Origin: VRUE01 sp963699215
Lineage (GTDB): Bacteria > Actinomycetota > Thermoleophilia > Solirubrobacterales > 70-9
NCBI GenBank assembly: GCA_963699215.1
Contig: OY969422.1
Location: forward strand, 496,001 to 560,000
Length of the DNA stretch: 64,000 nt
Reading direction: 5' to 3'
Part shown: piece by piece, positions 1 to 6,917 of the stretch
Numbering within the stretch: position 1 is the first letter of the stretch
Layout: every line of letters begins with the position of its first letter
Made by a program: the position numbers and the translations under genes
The notes under the pieces: generated by a model
Told to the model about the DNA's origin: nothing
The model's database searches: none
What the model saw: only the letters and a program-made list of their open reading frames with translations

Positions 1-270
1 CTCGAGCTGGAGGACGCCGCCGGAGGCGCGCACGAGGTCGCCGCCCAGGTCGAGGTGCGCTCCTGTCGCGAGAGCGACGGCCGCTACCTGGTCGGAGCGA
101 CGATCGAGGAGATCGACTCCGCCTCCCGCATGCGCCTGATGGAGTGGTGCTATGTCGTCTGCAGCCACGAGCGGCTGCGCGGTCACCGGCCAGCCGTCCC
201 CGTCCCCACCGGGACGGAGGTCATCGTGCTGCCGCTGAGCGTGCGGGCGCCACAGACCGCCGCCGCCTAG
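1..270 (+). CDS. C-terminal fragment of a PilZ-like domain protein (5' end outside window)
   Basis: The frame is open from the first base and stops at 268-270, leaving 89 residues. The visible part contains DGRYLVGATIEEID followed by RMRLMEWCYVV. This resembles the last strands and helix of a PilZ domain, the c-di-GMP-binding module often found at the end of cellulose-synthase-like glycosyltransferases. The RxxxR half of the c-di-GMP site would lie upstream of the window, so ligand binding cannot be judged. The tail is rich in Pro and Ala. The parent protein may be a membrane glycosyltransferase, but this is an inference from the C-terminal pattern only. A tRNA gene follows 45 bp downstream. 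Confidence 0.5.
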   Translation, partial: LELEDAAGGAHEVAAQVEVRSCRESDGRYLVGATIEEIDSASRMRLMEWCYVVCSHERLRGHRPAVPVPTGTEVIVLPLSVRAPQTAAA

Positions 271-315
271 CCGACTCCGAGCGGCCGAGCCAATACCCTT
301 TGAGGGCCATACCCC

Positions 316-405
316 GGAGAGGTGTCCGAGCGGCTTAAGGAGCGCGACTGGAAATCGCGTGGGCGGGGTTAACCCGCCTCGTGGGTTCGAATCCCACCCT
401 CTCCG
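316..405 (+). tRNA. tRNA-Ser (anticodon GGA)
   Basis: A complete cloverleaf can be drawn. The 7-bp acceptor stem pairs GGAGAGG with CCTCTCC (398-404), with discriminator G405. The anticodon loop CTGGAAA gives anticodon GGA, reading UCC/UCU. A long variable arm (GGCGGGGTTAACCCGCC type) is diagnostic for a class II tRNA. The T arm is GTGGG-TTCGAAT-CCCAC at 381-397. No CCA is encoded. The length of 90 nt is normal for tRNA-Ser. Confidence 0.97.
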
Positions 406-425
406 CTGAGGCTGGAGGAATGCCG

Positions 426-456
426 GGGCCTCGGTGGTTAGTATCCACCGAGGCCC
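426..456. terminator. Perfect 12-bp hairpin between tRNA-Ser and a leftward small gene
   Basis: The arms GGGCCTCGGTGG (426-437) and CCACCGAGGCCC (445-456) pair perfectly around a 7-nt loop. The hairpin sits 20 bp after the tRNA and 9 bp after the stop of the leftward gene ending at 466. No T-run follows on either strand. It could act as a bidirectional terminator or as a 3' stabilising structure for both transcripts. Confidence 0.5.
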
Positions 457-465
457 TAGACCGGC

Positions 466-660
466 CTAGCTCGCGTTAGCGAGATTGAGCTGCTTCAGCG
501 TGTGGGTGAGCATCGTGGCAACGTCTCGCTCTCCCCTCGCCAGCAGCTCGTCCCGCAACAGCCTCGCCTCGGACGCCCATCGGCGGGCGCTCTTCAGCGC
601 GTGCTGGTGCTCGCTGCCCATTGCCCTGCGGGCGTAGGCCTCGAGATCGAGCAGCATCAT
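466..660 (-). CDS. Possible small helical protein, 64 aa, unknown function
   Basis: From the ATG at 658-660 this frame encodes a mostly helical, charged 64-residue protein with no Cys and no membrane segment. The frame stays open upstream, but that region holds a terminator-like hairpin, so the short form is preferred. Its ATG overlaps the TGA of the 59-aa frame at 657-836 in an ATGA arrangement, which suggests translational coupling. I recognise no family. The gene may be an over-call. Confidence 0.35.
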   Translation of the reverse strand: MMLLDLEAYARRAMGSEHQHALKSARRWASEARLLRDELLARGERDVATMLTHTLKQLNLANAS

Positions 661-836
661 CGCCAGACGACGTGCTCGGCCCACGAGGTCCCAGGGAACC
701 CCCCGGCCGGCATCGCCGACCGAGTTTTCGGACAAAAAAAGCCGGCTTCTGCCGGCTTCTCGCGGTGGTCTACCGAGACCGAAAGTCGCCCACAAGGGCA
801 ACCTCCCGGCTCGGGCGGCGGGGTCGGCCTTTTCAT
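657..836 (-). CDS. Possible 59-aa Cys-containing small protein with a terminator-like hairpin inside
   Basis: An ATG at 834-836 is preceded by a very strong purine-rich ribosome binding site (AAAGGAGGGGAGG, 2 nt upstream of the ATG). The frame encodes MKRPTPPPEPGG, then CPCG, and later FFCPKT, so it has three Cys that could bind metal or form disulfides. The run of T in FFC belongs to the terminator-like hairpin at 734-756, which therefore lies inside the frame. Either the frame is real and the hairpin acts as an attenuator, or the ribosome site belongs to a shorter leader peptide. No family is recognised. Confidence 0.3.
   Translation of the reverse strand: MKRPTPPPEPGGCPCGRLSVSVDHREKPAEAGFFCPKTRSAMPAGGFPGTSWAEHVVWR
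734..756 (-). terminator. Rho-independent terminator, leftward
   Basis: Read on the minus strand, GCCGGC-AGAA-GCCGGC is followed directly by seven T. This is a textbook intrinsic terminator, rare in such GC-rich DNA. It would stop transcripts coming from tadA (ends at 973) or from the local promoter near 876-905. It lies inside the possible 59-aa gene at 657-836. Confidence 0.75.
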
Positions 837-867
837 GGCCTCCCCTCCTTTCCTCTTTGCTGGTGTC

Positions 868-905
868 GTTCCAGCATTACAGGCAGGATACCGAATCGGT
901 TATCC
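868..905 (-). promoter_or_regulatory. Possible leftward promoter with an operator-like dyad
   Basis: On the minus strand, TGTAAT (plus 876-881) could be a -10 box. About 5 bp upstream lies a near-perfect dyad, GGATAACCGATTCGGTATCC (plus 886-905), with one bulged base, which would cover the -35 region. It is placed to drive the small genes at 657-836 and 466-660. The rest of 837-972 shows no gene. Confidence 0.25.
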
Positions 906-972
906 AGTCGTACCGTCCGCTCGTTGTGCTAGCGAAATCGCCTGCACACGACGGTAAATGTCGAGATTCGGA

Positions 973-1440
973 TCAGCGGCGGGAGGCGAAGAAGCGCCGC
1001 AGGAGGGCCGCGCACTCCGCCTCCATCAAGCCACCGGACACCTGCGGGCGGTGGTTGAGCGCGGCCTCGCCGAGGACGTCGAGAACGCTGCCGGCGGCGC
1101 CGGCCTTCGGGTCGGCGGCGCCGTAGACGACCGCCGGGATGCGGGCAAGGACGATCGCGCCGGCGCACATCGCGCAGGGCTCGAGCGTCACGTAAAGGGT
1201 CGTGCCCGGCAGCCGCCAGCCGCCGAGCGCCTCGGCGGCGGCGCGGATCGCGAGGATCTCGGCGTGGGCGGTGGGGTCGCGGCGCAGCTCGCGCTCGTTG
1301 CCGGACGCCGCCAGCGGCTCGGCACCGCGGGCGACGACGGCGCCGATCGGGACGTCCCCGTGACCTTCGGCTTCGCGCGCGCGCTCGATCGCCAGGCCCA
1401 TCAGTCGCTGCTGCGCGTCGCTGGCGGCCCCGTCAGGCAT
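973..1440 (-). CDS. tadA: tRNA-specific adenosine deaminase TadA
   Basis: The protein deaminates A34 of the tRNA-Arg(ACG) wobble position to inosine in the cytoplasm. It shows the zinc deaminase signatures: HAE (zinc-binding His plus catalytic Glu) in the segment DPTAHAEILAIR, and PCAMC in TLEPCAMCAGAIVLARI, followed by the usual VVYGAADPKAGA stretch. The ATG at 1440 gives 155 aa, the normal family length. An upstream ATG at 1473 would add 11 unconserved residues. The substrate tRNA-Arg(ACG) is encoded in this window at 59.1 kb. The gene points away from the subtilase gene. Confidence 0.93.
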   Translation of the reverse strand: MPDGAASDAQQRLMGLAIERAREAEGHGDVPIGAVVARGAEPLAASGNERELRRDPTAHAEILAIRAAAEALGGWRLPGTTLYVTLEPCAMCAGAIVLARIPAVVYGAADPKAGAAGSVLDVLGEAALNHRPQVSGGLMEAECAALLRRFFASRR

Positions 1441-1538
1441 CGATCCGAGAGTATGTGGCACCGACAACTTCACCGGCGGGCCCGTGTTGAAGCGGTAGCT
1501 CGCCCAGGGCAGGGTCTCCGCAGCGGCGACGATCGACG

Positions 1539-2888
1539 ATGAACCGAAGCGCTCCGATATCCGCAGCCGTCGCGCTGCTCACGCTGGCGCTCGCCGTCGC
1601 GCCCGCGGCCGGGGCGACCGGCGTCGCCCCGGCGCGGGAATTCGTCCCCCGCCAGATCGTGCTCAAGCTCAGGGGCCAGCGCGAGGCAAGGGCGGTGAGC
1701 CTTCCCGCCGGCGTCGGCGTGCGCCAGGCGACGGCCGCGCTGCGGCGCAGCCCGCGCGTCGCCTACGCGGCGCCCAACTACATCGCCACGGCCTCGAAGA
1801 CGGCGCCGCTACCACCCTCAGGGGTCGCCAACGACCCGGGCCCGCTCGCCTCTCCCCCGGGCCCGCCGGGCGGCTGGGTCTCGCTGCAGTGGAACTTCCT
1901 GCCGTGGGAGGACAGCGGCACGGCCCTGCTGCCGGTCTCGCCGGGCGGCATCGACGCGGTCGCCGCCTGGCAGAACCTGATCGCGGCGAAGCGGCGAGGG
2001 GCCAGCGGCGTCACCGTCGCCGTCCTCGACACCGGGATCGCCTACCGCAACGAGGGGAGTCGGTTCCGCCGCAGCCCGGACTTCGCCCCGGGGCAGTTCG
2101 TCAAGGGCCATGACTTCGTCGACGGCGATCGCCTGCCGCTCGACGAGAACGGGCACGGCACCCACGTCGCCGGCACGATCGCCGAGAAGACCAACAACGG
2201 CATCGCCCTGGTCGGGCTCGCCTACCGCGCCAAGCTGATGCCGGTCCGGGTCCTCGACCGGCACGGCAGCGGAGAGGCCGACGACATCGCCCGCGGCATC
2301 CGCTTCGCGGTCGCCCGCGGCGCCGACGTGATCAACATGAGCTTCAACTTCGGCTGCGGGAAGAGCGTCCCCGGCATCGACGAAGAGCTGCGCAACGCCT
2401 ACCGCAAGGGGGTCGTGACGGTGGCCTCGATCGGCAACCTGGGTTCGGAGTCTTGCGTCTCGCCGCCCTCCACCGGCCCGCGCACGATCGGCGTCGGCGG
2501 AACCACCGAGGGGGGCTGCCTCGGCAGCTACTCGCTGCTGCCGGGCAAGGGCGTCGACGTCCTCGCACCGGGCGGCGGCTCGCCGGCGAGCGGTTGCCCC
2601 TCGGTATCGAGCCGCTCGATCTACCAGGTGACGCTGAAAGGCGGCAACCCGCTCCGCTTCGGCGAGCCGGGCAGCTACATCGGCACCTCGATGGCGGCCG
2701 CGCACGTCTCCGGGGTCGCGGCGATGGTCCTGGCGAGCGGGGTGCTGGGGCGCGACCTCTCGCCTACCGGCAAGGTCAACCGACTGACTAGGCGGCTGCG
2801 CACCACGGCCCGCGACCTCGGCTTGGCCCCAAGCCTCCAAGGCGCCGGCCTGATCGACGCCGGCGCAGCCACGGATCCGTCTACGTAG
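1539..2888 (+). CDS. Secreted subtilisin-like serine protease (S8 family)
   Basis: A 449-residue exported peptidase. Residues 1-26 form a Sec signal peptide ending in AGA-like cleavage motifs. A short region similar to an inhibitor-type prodomain (about 35-85) follows, then a Pro-rich linker. The catalytic triad is visible: Asp164 in AVLDTGIAY, His206 in NGHGTHVAGT, and Ser384 in GTSMAAAHVSG. The oxyanion Asn probably lies in the VASIGN segment. Several Cys (in FGCGKS, SESCVS, GGCLG, SGCPS) suggest disulfides suited to an extracellular enzyme. There is no C-terminal anchor. Its stop overlaps by 8 bp the stop of the convergent stress-protein gene. Confidence 0.93.
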   Translation: MNRSAPISAAVALLTLALAVAPAAGATGVAPAREFVPRQIVLKLRGQREARAVSLPAGVGVRQATAALRRSPRVAYAAPNYIATASKTAPLPPSGVANDPGPLASPPGPPGGWVSLQWNFLPWEDSGTALLPVSPGGIDAVAAWQNLIAAKRRGASGVTVAVLDTGIAYRNEGSRFRRSPDFAPGQFVKGHDFVDGDRLPLDENGHGTHVAGTIAEKTNNGIALVGLAYRAKLMPVRVLDRHGSGEADDIARGIRFAVARGADVINMSFNFGCGKSVPGIDEELRNAYRKGVVTVASIGNLGSESCVSPPSTGPRTIGVGGTTEGGCLGSYSLLPGKGVDVLAPGGGSPASGCPSVSSRSIYQVTLKGGNPLRFGEPGSYIGTSMAAAHVSGVAAMVLASGVLGRDLSPTGKVNRLTRRLRTTARDLGLAPSLQGAGLIDAGAATDPST

Positions 2889-3324
2889 TGCGGACGATGA
2901 TCACGCTGCAGGGGGCGTGGTGGGAGACGTTGTTGGGGACGCTGCCGAGCACGAAGCGACGCGCCCCGGTCATCCCCTTGTTGCCGACGACGATCAGGTC
3001 GGCGGCGGTCTCCTCGGCGACGTTGAGGATCGCCTCGGACGGGGCGCCCTCGACCGGGTGGGTCTGCACCTCGATCCCCTCTTTCCTCGCCGCCGCGGCG
3101 GCGGCGTCGAGCACCAGGTTGACGTCCTCGCGCGGGCCGATCTCGTGCTGGACGTCGGCGGGCGCACCCTGCTGCTCACCCTCCAGACGGCGTTTCGAGA
3201 CCGGCTCGTAGGCGCTGACGATGCTGAGCTCGGCGCCGGAGAGCTTGGCCAGGTCGACGGCCTGCCGAACCGCCTCGGCAGCGGTCTCCGATCCGTCGGT
3301 TCCAACCACGATGCGAGTGAACAC
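2881..3324 (-). CDS. Universal stress protein (UspA family)
   Basis: A 147-aa single-domain USP. The N-terminal strand and loop IVVGTDGSETAAEAV and the C-terminal G-x2-G-x9-G-S pattern, seen as GNKGMTGARRFVLGSVPNNV, form the ATP-binding site of the ATP-binding USP class. These proteins typically respond to starvation, hypoxia or membrane stress in the cytoplasm. The gene is monocistronic here and lies tail to tail with the subtilase gene. Confidence 0.93.
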   Translation of the reverse strand: MFTRIVVGTDGSETAAEAVRQAVDLAKLSGAELSIVSAYEPVSKRRLEGEQQGAPADVQHEIGPREDVNLVLDAAAAAARKEGIEVQTHPVEGAPSEAILNVAEETAADLIVVGNKGMTGARRFVLGSVPNNVSHHAPCSVIIVRTT

Positions 3325-3386
3325 GCCGCCTCCTCTGCTCGGTCGCTGACGCGGCTGATACTAACGCGACGCCCCCTGGCGAATCC

Positions 3387-3539
3387 TTATCCGGGCGTTA
3401 CGCCGCGATCGCGCGCCGGCAGGCCGCGGAAGCCGTCGCCGAGGATCTCGGTCGGAGTCGTCGCCAGGCGGACGGCCCCGATCGCCATCGACGCGAGGAG
3501 GCAGACGATCAGCACGAACATCCCGGCTTTCCACAGCAT
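3387..3539 (-). CDS. Small single-span membrane protein, 50 aa
   Basis: A short frame starts with ATG at 3537-3539 and ends with TAA at 3387-3389. It encodes MLWKAGMFVLIVCLLASM, one clear transmembrane helix of about 18 residues, followed by a soluble tail containing TPTEILGDGFRGLPARD. The ribosome site is weak (GTCCTCG). The gene stands between usp and the divergent metallo-hydrolase gene. The 11-bp inverted repeat at 3550-3575 separates the two starts. I recognise no family. The hydrophobic pattern and clean boundaries support a real gene. Confidence 0.45.
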   Translation of the reverse strand: MLWKAGMFVLIVCLLASMAIGAVRLATTPTEILGDGFRGLPARDRGVTPG

Positions 3540-3549
3540 TGGCACGCGA

Positions 3550-3575
3550 GGACAAGCCTAGAGCTAGGCTTGTCC
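3550..3575. promoter_or_regulatory. Inverted repeat (operator-like) between divergent genes
   Basis: GGACAAGCCTA (3550-3560) and TAGGCTTGTCC (3565-3575) are perfect 11-bp arms with a GAGC spacer. The right arm ends one base before the ATG of the metallo-hydrolase gene, and the left arm begins 11 bp from the start of the small membrane protein gene. The position fits an operator controlling one or both genes. As RNA it would form a hairpin covering the ribosome site. Confidence 0.45.
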
Positions 3576-3576
3576 G

Positions 3577-4290
3577 ATGGAAAGAGTGGCCGACGGAGTC
3601 TGGCTTCTGCGCGGCGACCTGCGCAAGTCGATGAACGTCTACTTCCTCGAGGACGGCGAGGGCGGCGTGATCCAGTTCGACGCCGGCAGCAAGGCGATGA
3701 CGAAGAAGGCGCGGGAGGCAGCCGAGCAGCTCGGCGGGCTGAAGCGGGTGGTGCTCGGCCACGCGCACGCCGATCACCGCGGCACGGCGCCGTACATGGG
3801 CGTGCCCGTCCACTGCCACCCGGACGAAGTCGCCGACGCCGAAAGCGACGCCTCGATCGCCCCCTACATGGACCTCTCGCAGCTGCCGGTGGCGCCGGTG
3901 CGCTGGATCTACCCCTTCCTGCTGCGGCGCTGGGACGGCGGCCCGGTGAAGATCGACGGCACCGTCTCCGAGGGCGACGAGGTGGCTGGCTTCCGCGTCG
4001 TCCACCTTCCGGGCCACGCGCCGGGGCTGATCGGCCTGTGGCGAGAGAGCGACCGCGTGGCGCTGGTCAGCGACGTCGTCTACTTCGTCGACTCGGCGCG
4101 GCTGAGGCCGCTTCCGCAGGGCGAGGCCAGCGTCCCCCATCCCGCCTGGGCCTGGGACCACGCGCAGGCGAAGGAGTCGGTGCGCAAGCTGGCCGCGCTG
4201 GAACCGGCGGTGGTCGCCGCCGGCCACGCCGAGCCGCTGCGCGGCGACAACCTGCGTGAGACCCTCGCGCAGGCGGCCGAGAAGTACTGA
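3577..4290 (+). CDS. MBL-fold metallo-hydrolase
   Basis: A 237-aa metallo-beta-lactamase-fold protein. The HxHxDH zinc motif is seen as GHAHADHRGTAP near residue 65, and a second metal-site His lies in HLPGHAPG near residue 145. The C-terminal AAGHAEPLRGD supplies the last His. These are features of glyoxalase II-like or lactonase-like hydrolases; the substrate cannot be told. There is no signal peptide, so it is probably cytoplasmic. The start codon lies directly after an inverted repeat, so expression may be controlled there. Confidence 0.85.
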   Translation: MERVADGVWLLRGDLRKSMNVYFLEDGEGGVIQFDAGSKAMTKKAREAAEQLGGLKRVVLGHAHADHRGTAPYMGVPVHCHPDEVADAESDASIAPYMDLSQLPVAPVRWIYPFLLRRWDGGPVKIDGTVSEGDEVAGFRVVHLPGHAPGLIGLWRESDRVALVSDVVYFVDSARLRPLPQGEASVPHPAWAWDHAQAKESVRKLAALEPAVVAAGHAEPLRGDNLRETLAQAAEKY

Positions 4291-4337
4291 GGCCTGGCCG
4301 CGCCGGGGACGGCGGCTGACATAGGTTGCCGAATCTG

Positions 4338-6833
4338 ATGATCGGGACCTACGTCTCGGCGACGCTGATCTGCGTCGCCTCGCTTCTCGTCGGGCGCGCC
4401 TTGCTCCTCCTCGCCGGACGCGACTCGTGGTCCTGGCTGGAGCCCGCCGTCGGCTTCGGCGCGGTGCTGACGGTGACCGGCGTCCTCGCCCGCGCACCCG
4501 GCCACGGCACCTCGGCGACGCTCGGCCTGGTCCTCCTCCTGCTCGCCGCGACGGCGATCGTCGCGGTGGGGCGGCAGCGCCCCCCGGCAGACGGGGGCAG
4601 CCCGGCGGCCGCGCGGCGCTGGGAGGCGCTGCGGCAGGGGCTGCCGGTGGCGCTTGCGGTCGCACTCGTGCTCTCGATTCCGTTCGCGGTGAGCGGGCGC
4701 TGGGGCCTGCTCGGCGTCGGCTTCAACAACGACCTCGGCCTCCATCTCGCCTGGGCGGAGTGGCTGCGCAGCGGCGCCGGGCCGGTGCCCGAGGCTGGCT
4801 ATCCGCTCGGCCCGCACGGCCTCGCGGTCGCGATCGCGGCGGTGCCGGGAATCGGCCTCGGCCAGGCCTTCGTCGGCGAGATCTTCGCGATCGGCATCCT
4901 CACCGGGCTGACGGCGCTGGCGGCGCTACCCGGCTTCGGCCCGGGGCGGCGGCTGCTTGCCGCGACGATGGTCGCCGCCTCCTACCTCGGCGCCTCCTAC
5001 TTCGCCCAGGGCGCCTTCAAGGAGCTGGCCGAGGCGCTCTTCGTCCTCGCCGTTGCCGTCGGCCTGCGCGACCTGGACATTCTGCGCCGCCGCGAGGGCG
5101 GCCCCAGCCCAGCCCGAACCGCACGCGACATGCATCGAACCCCTATACGGGGTTCGATGCATGTCGCGTCAACCTCTGGGGGCGGGGTGTCTGCGGCGTT
5201 GCGCTTGGCGCTGCCGTGGCTGGCGCTTGCCGGCGGCATCTTCTTCTCCTACAGCTTCGCCGGGCTTGCCTGGCCGCTCGCGGCCGTCGTCCTCTGGAGC
5301 CTCACCCTGCCCGAGGTGCGGCGCGCCCTGGCGCCGCGGGCGCTGCTGCGCTTCCTGCTGCGGCCGGCGACCCTGGCGGCGATCGTCGTGCTGGCGGCGG
5401 GCGCCGTCGCCGCCACTCTGGTCGGCCCCTTCGGCTTCGTCCACACCTTCAACAAAGTCGCCGGCACGAACACCTACGGGCCGGTCTCGCCGGTCGAGGC
5501 GCTCGGCGTCTGGCCGGCCACCGACTACCGGCTCGAAGCGCCGGGCGGCGCCCACCTGACCGGGCTGGCGGGGGCGATCGGCGTCCTCGCGCTGCTCGCC
5601 GGAACCGCATGGTGGCTGCGGCGGCGCGAGCTGGCGGTGCCGATAGCCCTTGGCGCCTGCATCGCCCTCTACCTCGCCGCGCTGCCCACCAGCGGCGACT
5701 ACTCGCAAGCGAAGGCGCTGATCATCGCCGCCCCGCTGGCGATGCTGGTCGCGATCCGCCCCCTGCTCGCCGAGCTCCTCCCGGGCAGCGTTCGCAGTTC
5801 CCGCCGGATACCGGCAGAAAGTGCGAACGCAAGCTCGGCGATTCGAGTCGGGTGGACGGTGCTCGCGGTGGCGTTCGTCGGCGGCGCCGTCTACTCGAGC
5901 TTCCTGGCGCTGCGCAACGCGCCGGTCGGACCGCCGGGCCACGGGGCCGAGCTGCGCGCCTTCCTGCCGGTCCTGGACGGGCAACCGGTGCTCTACGCCG
6001 GTCAGGACCGCTACGCCGCCTACGAGCTGCAGGGTGCCGACACCCACGTGCCCCTGGTCGAGTTCCCCGACCCTGACGTCGCCGAGAACCCGGAGAAGCC
6101 GTTCGACACCGGCGACGCCTACGGGCCGATCGACTTCGACTCCTTCTCGCGCGGCACGCTCGAACGCTTCCCCTACGTGGTGACCGGCCGCGCCGCCTGG
6201 AACAGCCAGGCGCCGCCCGGCTTCGAGCGCATCGACGCCACCCCCTCCTTCCTGCTCTGGAAGAGAACCGGCGAGGTGCCCGAGAACCGCCACGTGCTGC
6301 TCGAGGGAACCGACGCCGGGGCCTGGGCGGGCTGCGCGGCGCCGGAGATCCGCATCCTCCTAGCCAACCCGGGGCGCGCCTCGCTCTTCCCGGTCGTGGC
6401 CGTCGGGCCGAAAGGGGGCTGGGACGAGGGCGGCCAGCTGCACATGGGCGAGCGGACCGAACAGGCGATCGAGCTGCCGCCGGGCCGCTGGCAGCTATCG
6501 CTGCAGTACTTCTCGCCCTTCGCGCTGACGCTCTCGGCGCCCGGCTTCCGGCGCGAGCTGATCCCGGCGCTCGACGGCCAGCGACCCAACACGATCAGCC
6601 TCGCCAACAACGGCCAGTTCTGGCCGGCCGGCGATTACGTCAGCCGGGGCGGCAGGGTCCGGTTCGCGATCGACGCCGAGGGGCCGAGCTTCCTGCAGCG
6701 GCTGAGCGGCTACGACGAAGTGGCCTACGTCGGCGACCTGGTCGCGGTCCGCGCGGGCGAGCGTCGCATCGTGCCGCTGGGCGCGGCATGCAACCGGTGG
6801 ATCGACTGGTACCAGTCGCCCGCAGCGCCCTAA
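4338..6833 (+). CDS. Large multi-span membrane protein, GT-C glycosyltransferase-like
   Basis: About 831 aa from the ATG at 4338; a TTG at 4326 is an alternative start. The first two thirds contain roughly twelve hydrophobic helices. After the first helices comes GFNNDLGLHLAWAEWLRSG, an acidic first-loop pattern of the kind seen in GT-C enzymes that use polyprenyl-linked sugars. From about residue 540 the protein is a soluble, probably extracytoplasmic region (YAGQDRYAAYELQGADTH onward) ending in a beta-rich domain. Two palindromic DNA elements (5123-5169 and 5788-5830) lie inside the gene in frame and code for hydrophilic loops between helices. Function is inferred from topology only. It could be an envelope polysaccharide enzyme. 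Confidence 0.55.
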   Translation: MIGTYVSATLICVASLLVGRALLLLAGRDSWSWLEPAVGFGAVLTVTGVLARAPGHGTSATLGLVLLLLAATAIVAVGRQRPPADGGSPAAARRWEALRQGLPVALAVALVLSIPFAVSGRWGLLGVGFNNDLGLHLAWAEWLRSGAGPVPEAGYPLGPHGLAVAIAAVPGIGLGQAFVGEIFAIGILTGLTALAALPGFGPGRRLLAATMVAASYLGASYFAQGAFKELAEALFVLAVAVGLRDLDILRRREGGPSPARTARDMHRTPIRGSMHVASTSGGGVSAALRLALPWLALAGGIFFSYSFAGLAWPLAAVVLWSLTLPEVRRALAPRALLRFLLRPATLAAIVVLAAGAVAATLVGPFGFVHTFNKVAGTNTYGPVSPVEALGVWPATDYRLEAPGGAHLTGLAGAIGVLALLAGTAWWLRRRELAVPIALGACIALYLAALPTSGDYSQAKALIIAAPLAMLVAIRPLLAELLPGSVRSSRRIPAESANASSAIRVGWTVLAVAFVGGAVYSSFLALRNAPVGPPGHGAELRAFLPVLDGQPVLYAGQDRYAAYELQGADTHVPLVEFPDPDVAENPEKPFDTGDAYGPIDFDSFSRGTLERFPYVVTGRAAWNSQAPPGFERIDATPSFLLWKRTGEVPENRHVLLEGTDAGAWAGCAAPEIRILLANPGRASLFPVVAVGPKGGWDEGGQLHMGERTEQAIELPPGRWQLSLQYFSPFALTLSAPGFRRELIPALDGQRPNTISLANNGQFWPAGDYVSRGGRVRFAIDAEGPSFLQRLSGYDEVAYVGDLVAVRAGERRIVPLGAACNRWIDWYQSPAAP
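5123..5169. repeat. Dispersed hairpin repeat, family A, inside a coding region
   Basis: Perfect 21-bp arms (5123-5143 and 5149-5169) surround a 5-nt loop TATAC, with CCCC and GGGG next to the loop. The inner part, GACATGCATCG plus ACCCCTAT, matches the elements at 26631-26685 and 37519-37553. In the host gene it is read without a stop and encodes RDMHRTPIRGSMHVA, a hydrophilic loop after a helix. The arms differ from the 26.6-kb copy at paired positions, so pairing is kept. Confidence 0.85.
5788..5830. repeat. Second palindromic element in the same gene
   Basis: Outer arms GCGTTCGCA (5788-5796) and TGCGAACGC (5822-5830) are perfect. Inside them lies a second hairpin, GCCGG-ATA-CCGGC (5803-5815), giving a two-tier structure. 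It encodes VRSSRRIPAESANAS, a charged loop between two hydrophobic segments. Its sequence is unrelated to the CTAT-core repeats. Confidence 0.6.
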
Positions 6834-6917
6834 GGCCGCCCGACCGGCGCATATCGGCGTCCTCGGTCGCTCGCGTGTTAGCGCACGCCACGCTCCCTGC
6901 GTCCTTGATCTGCTTGG

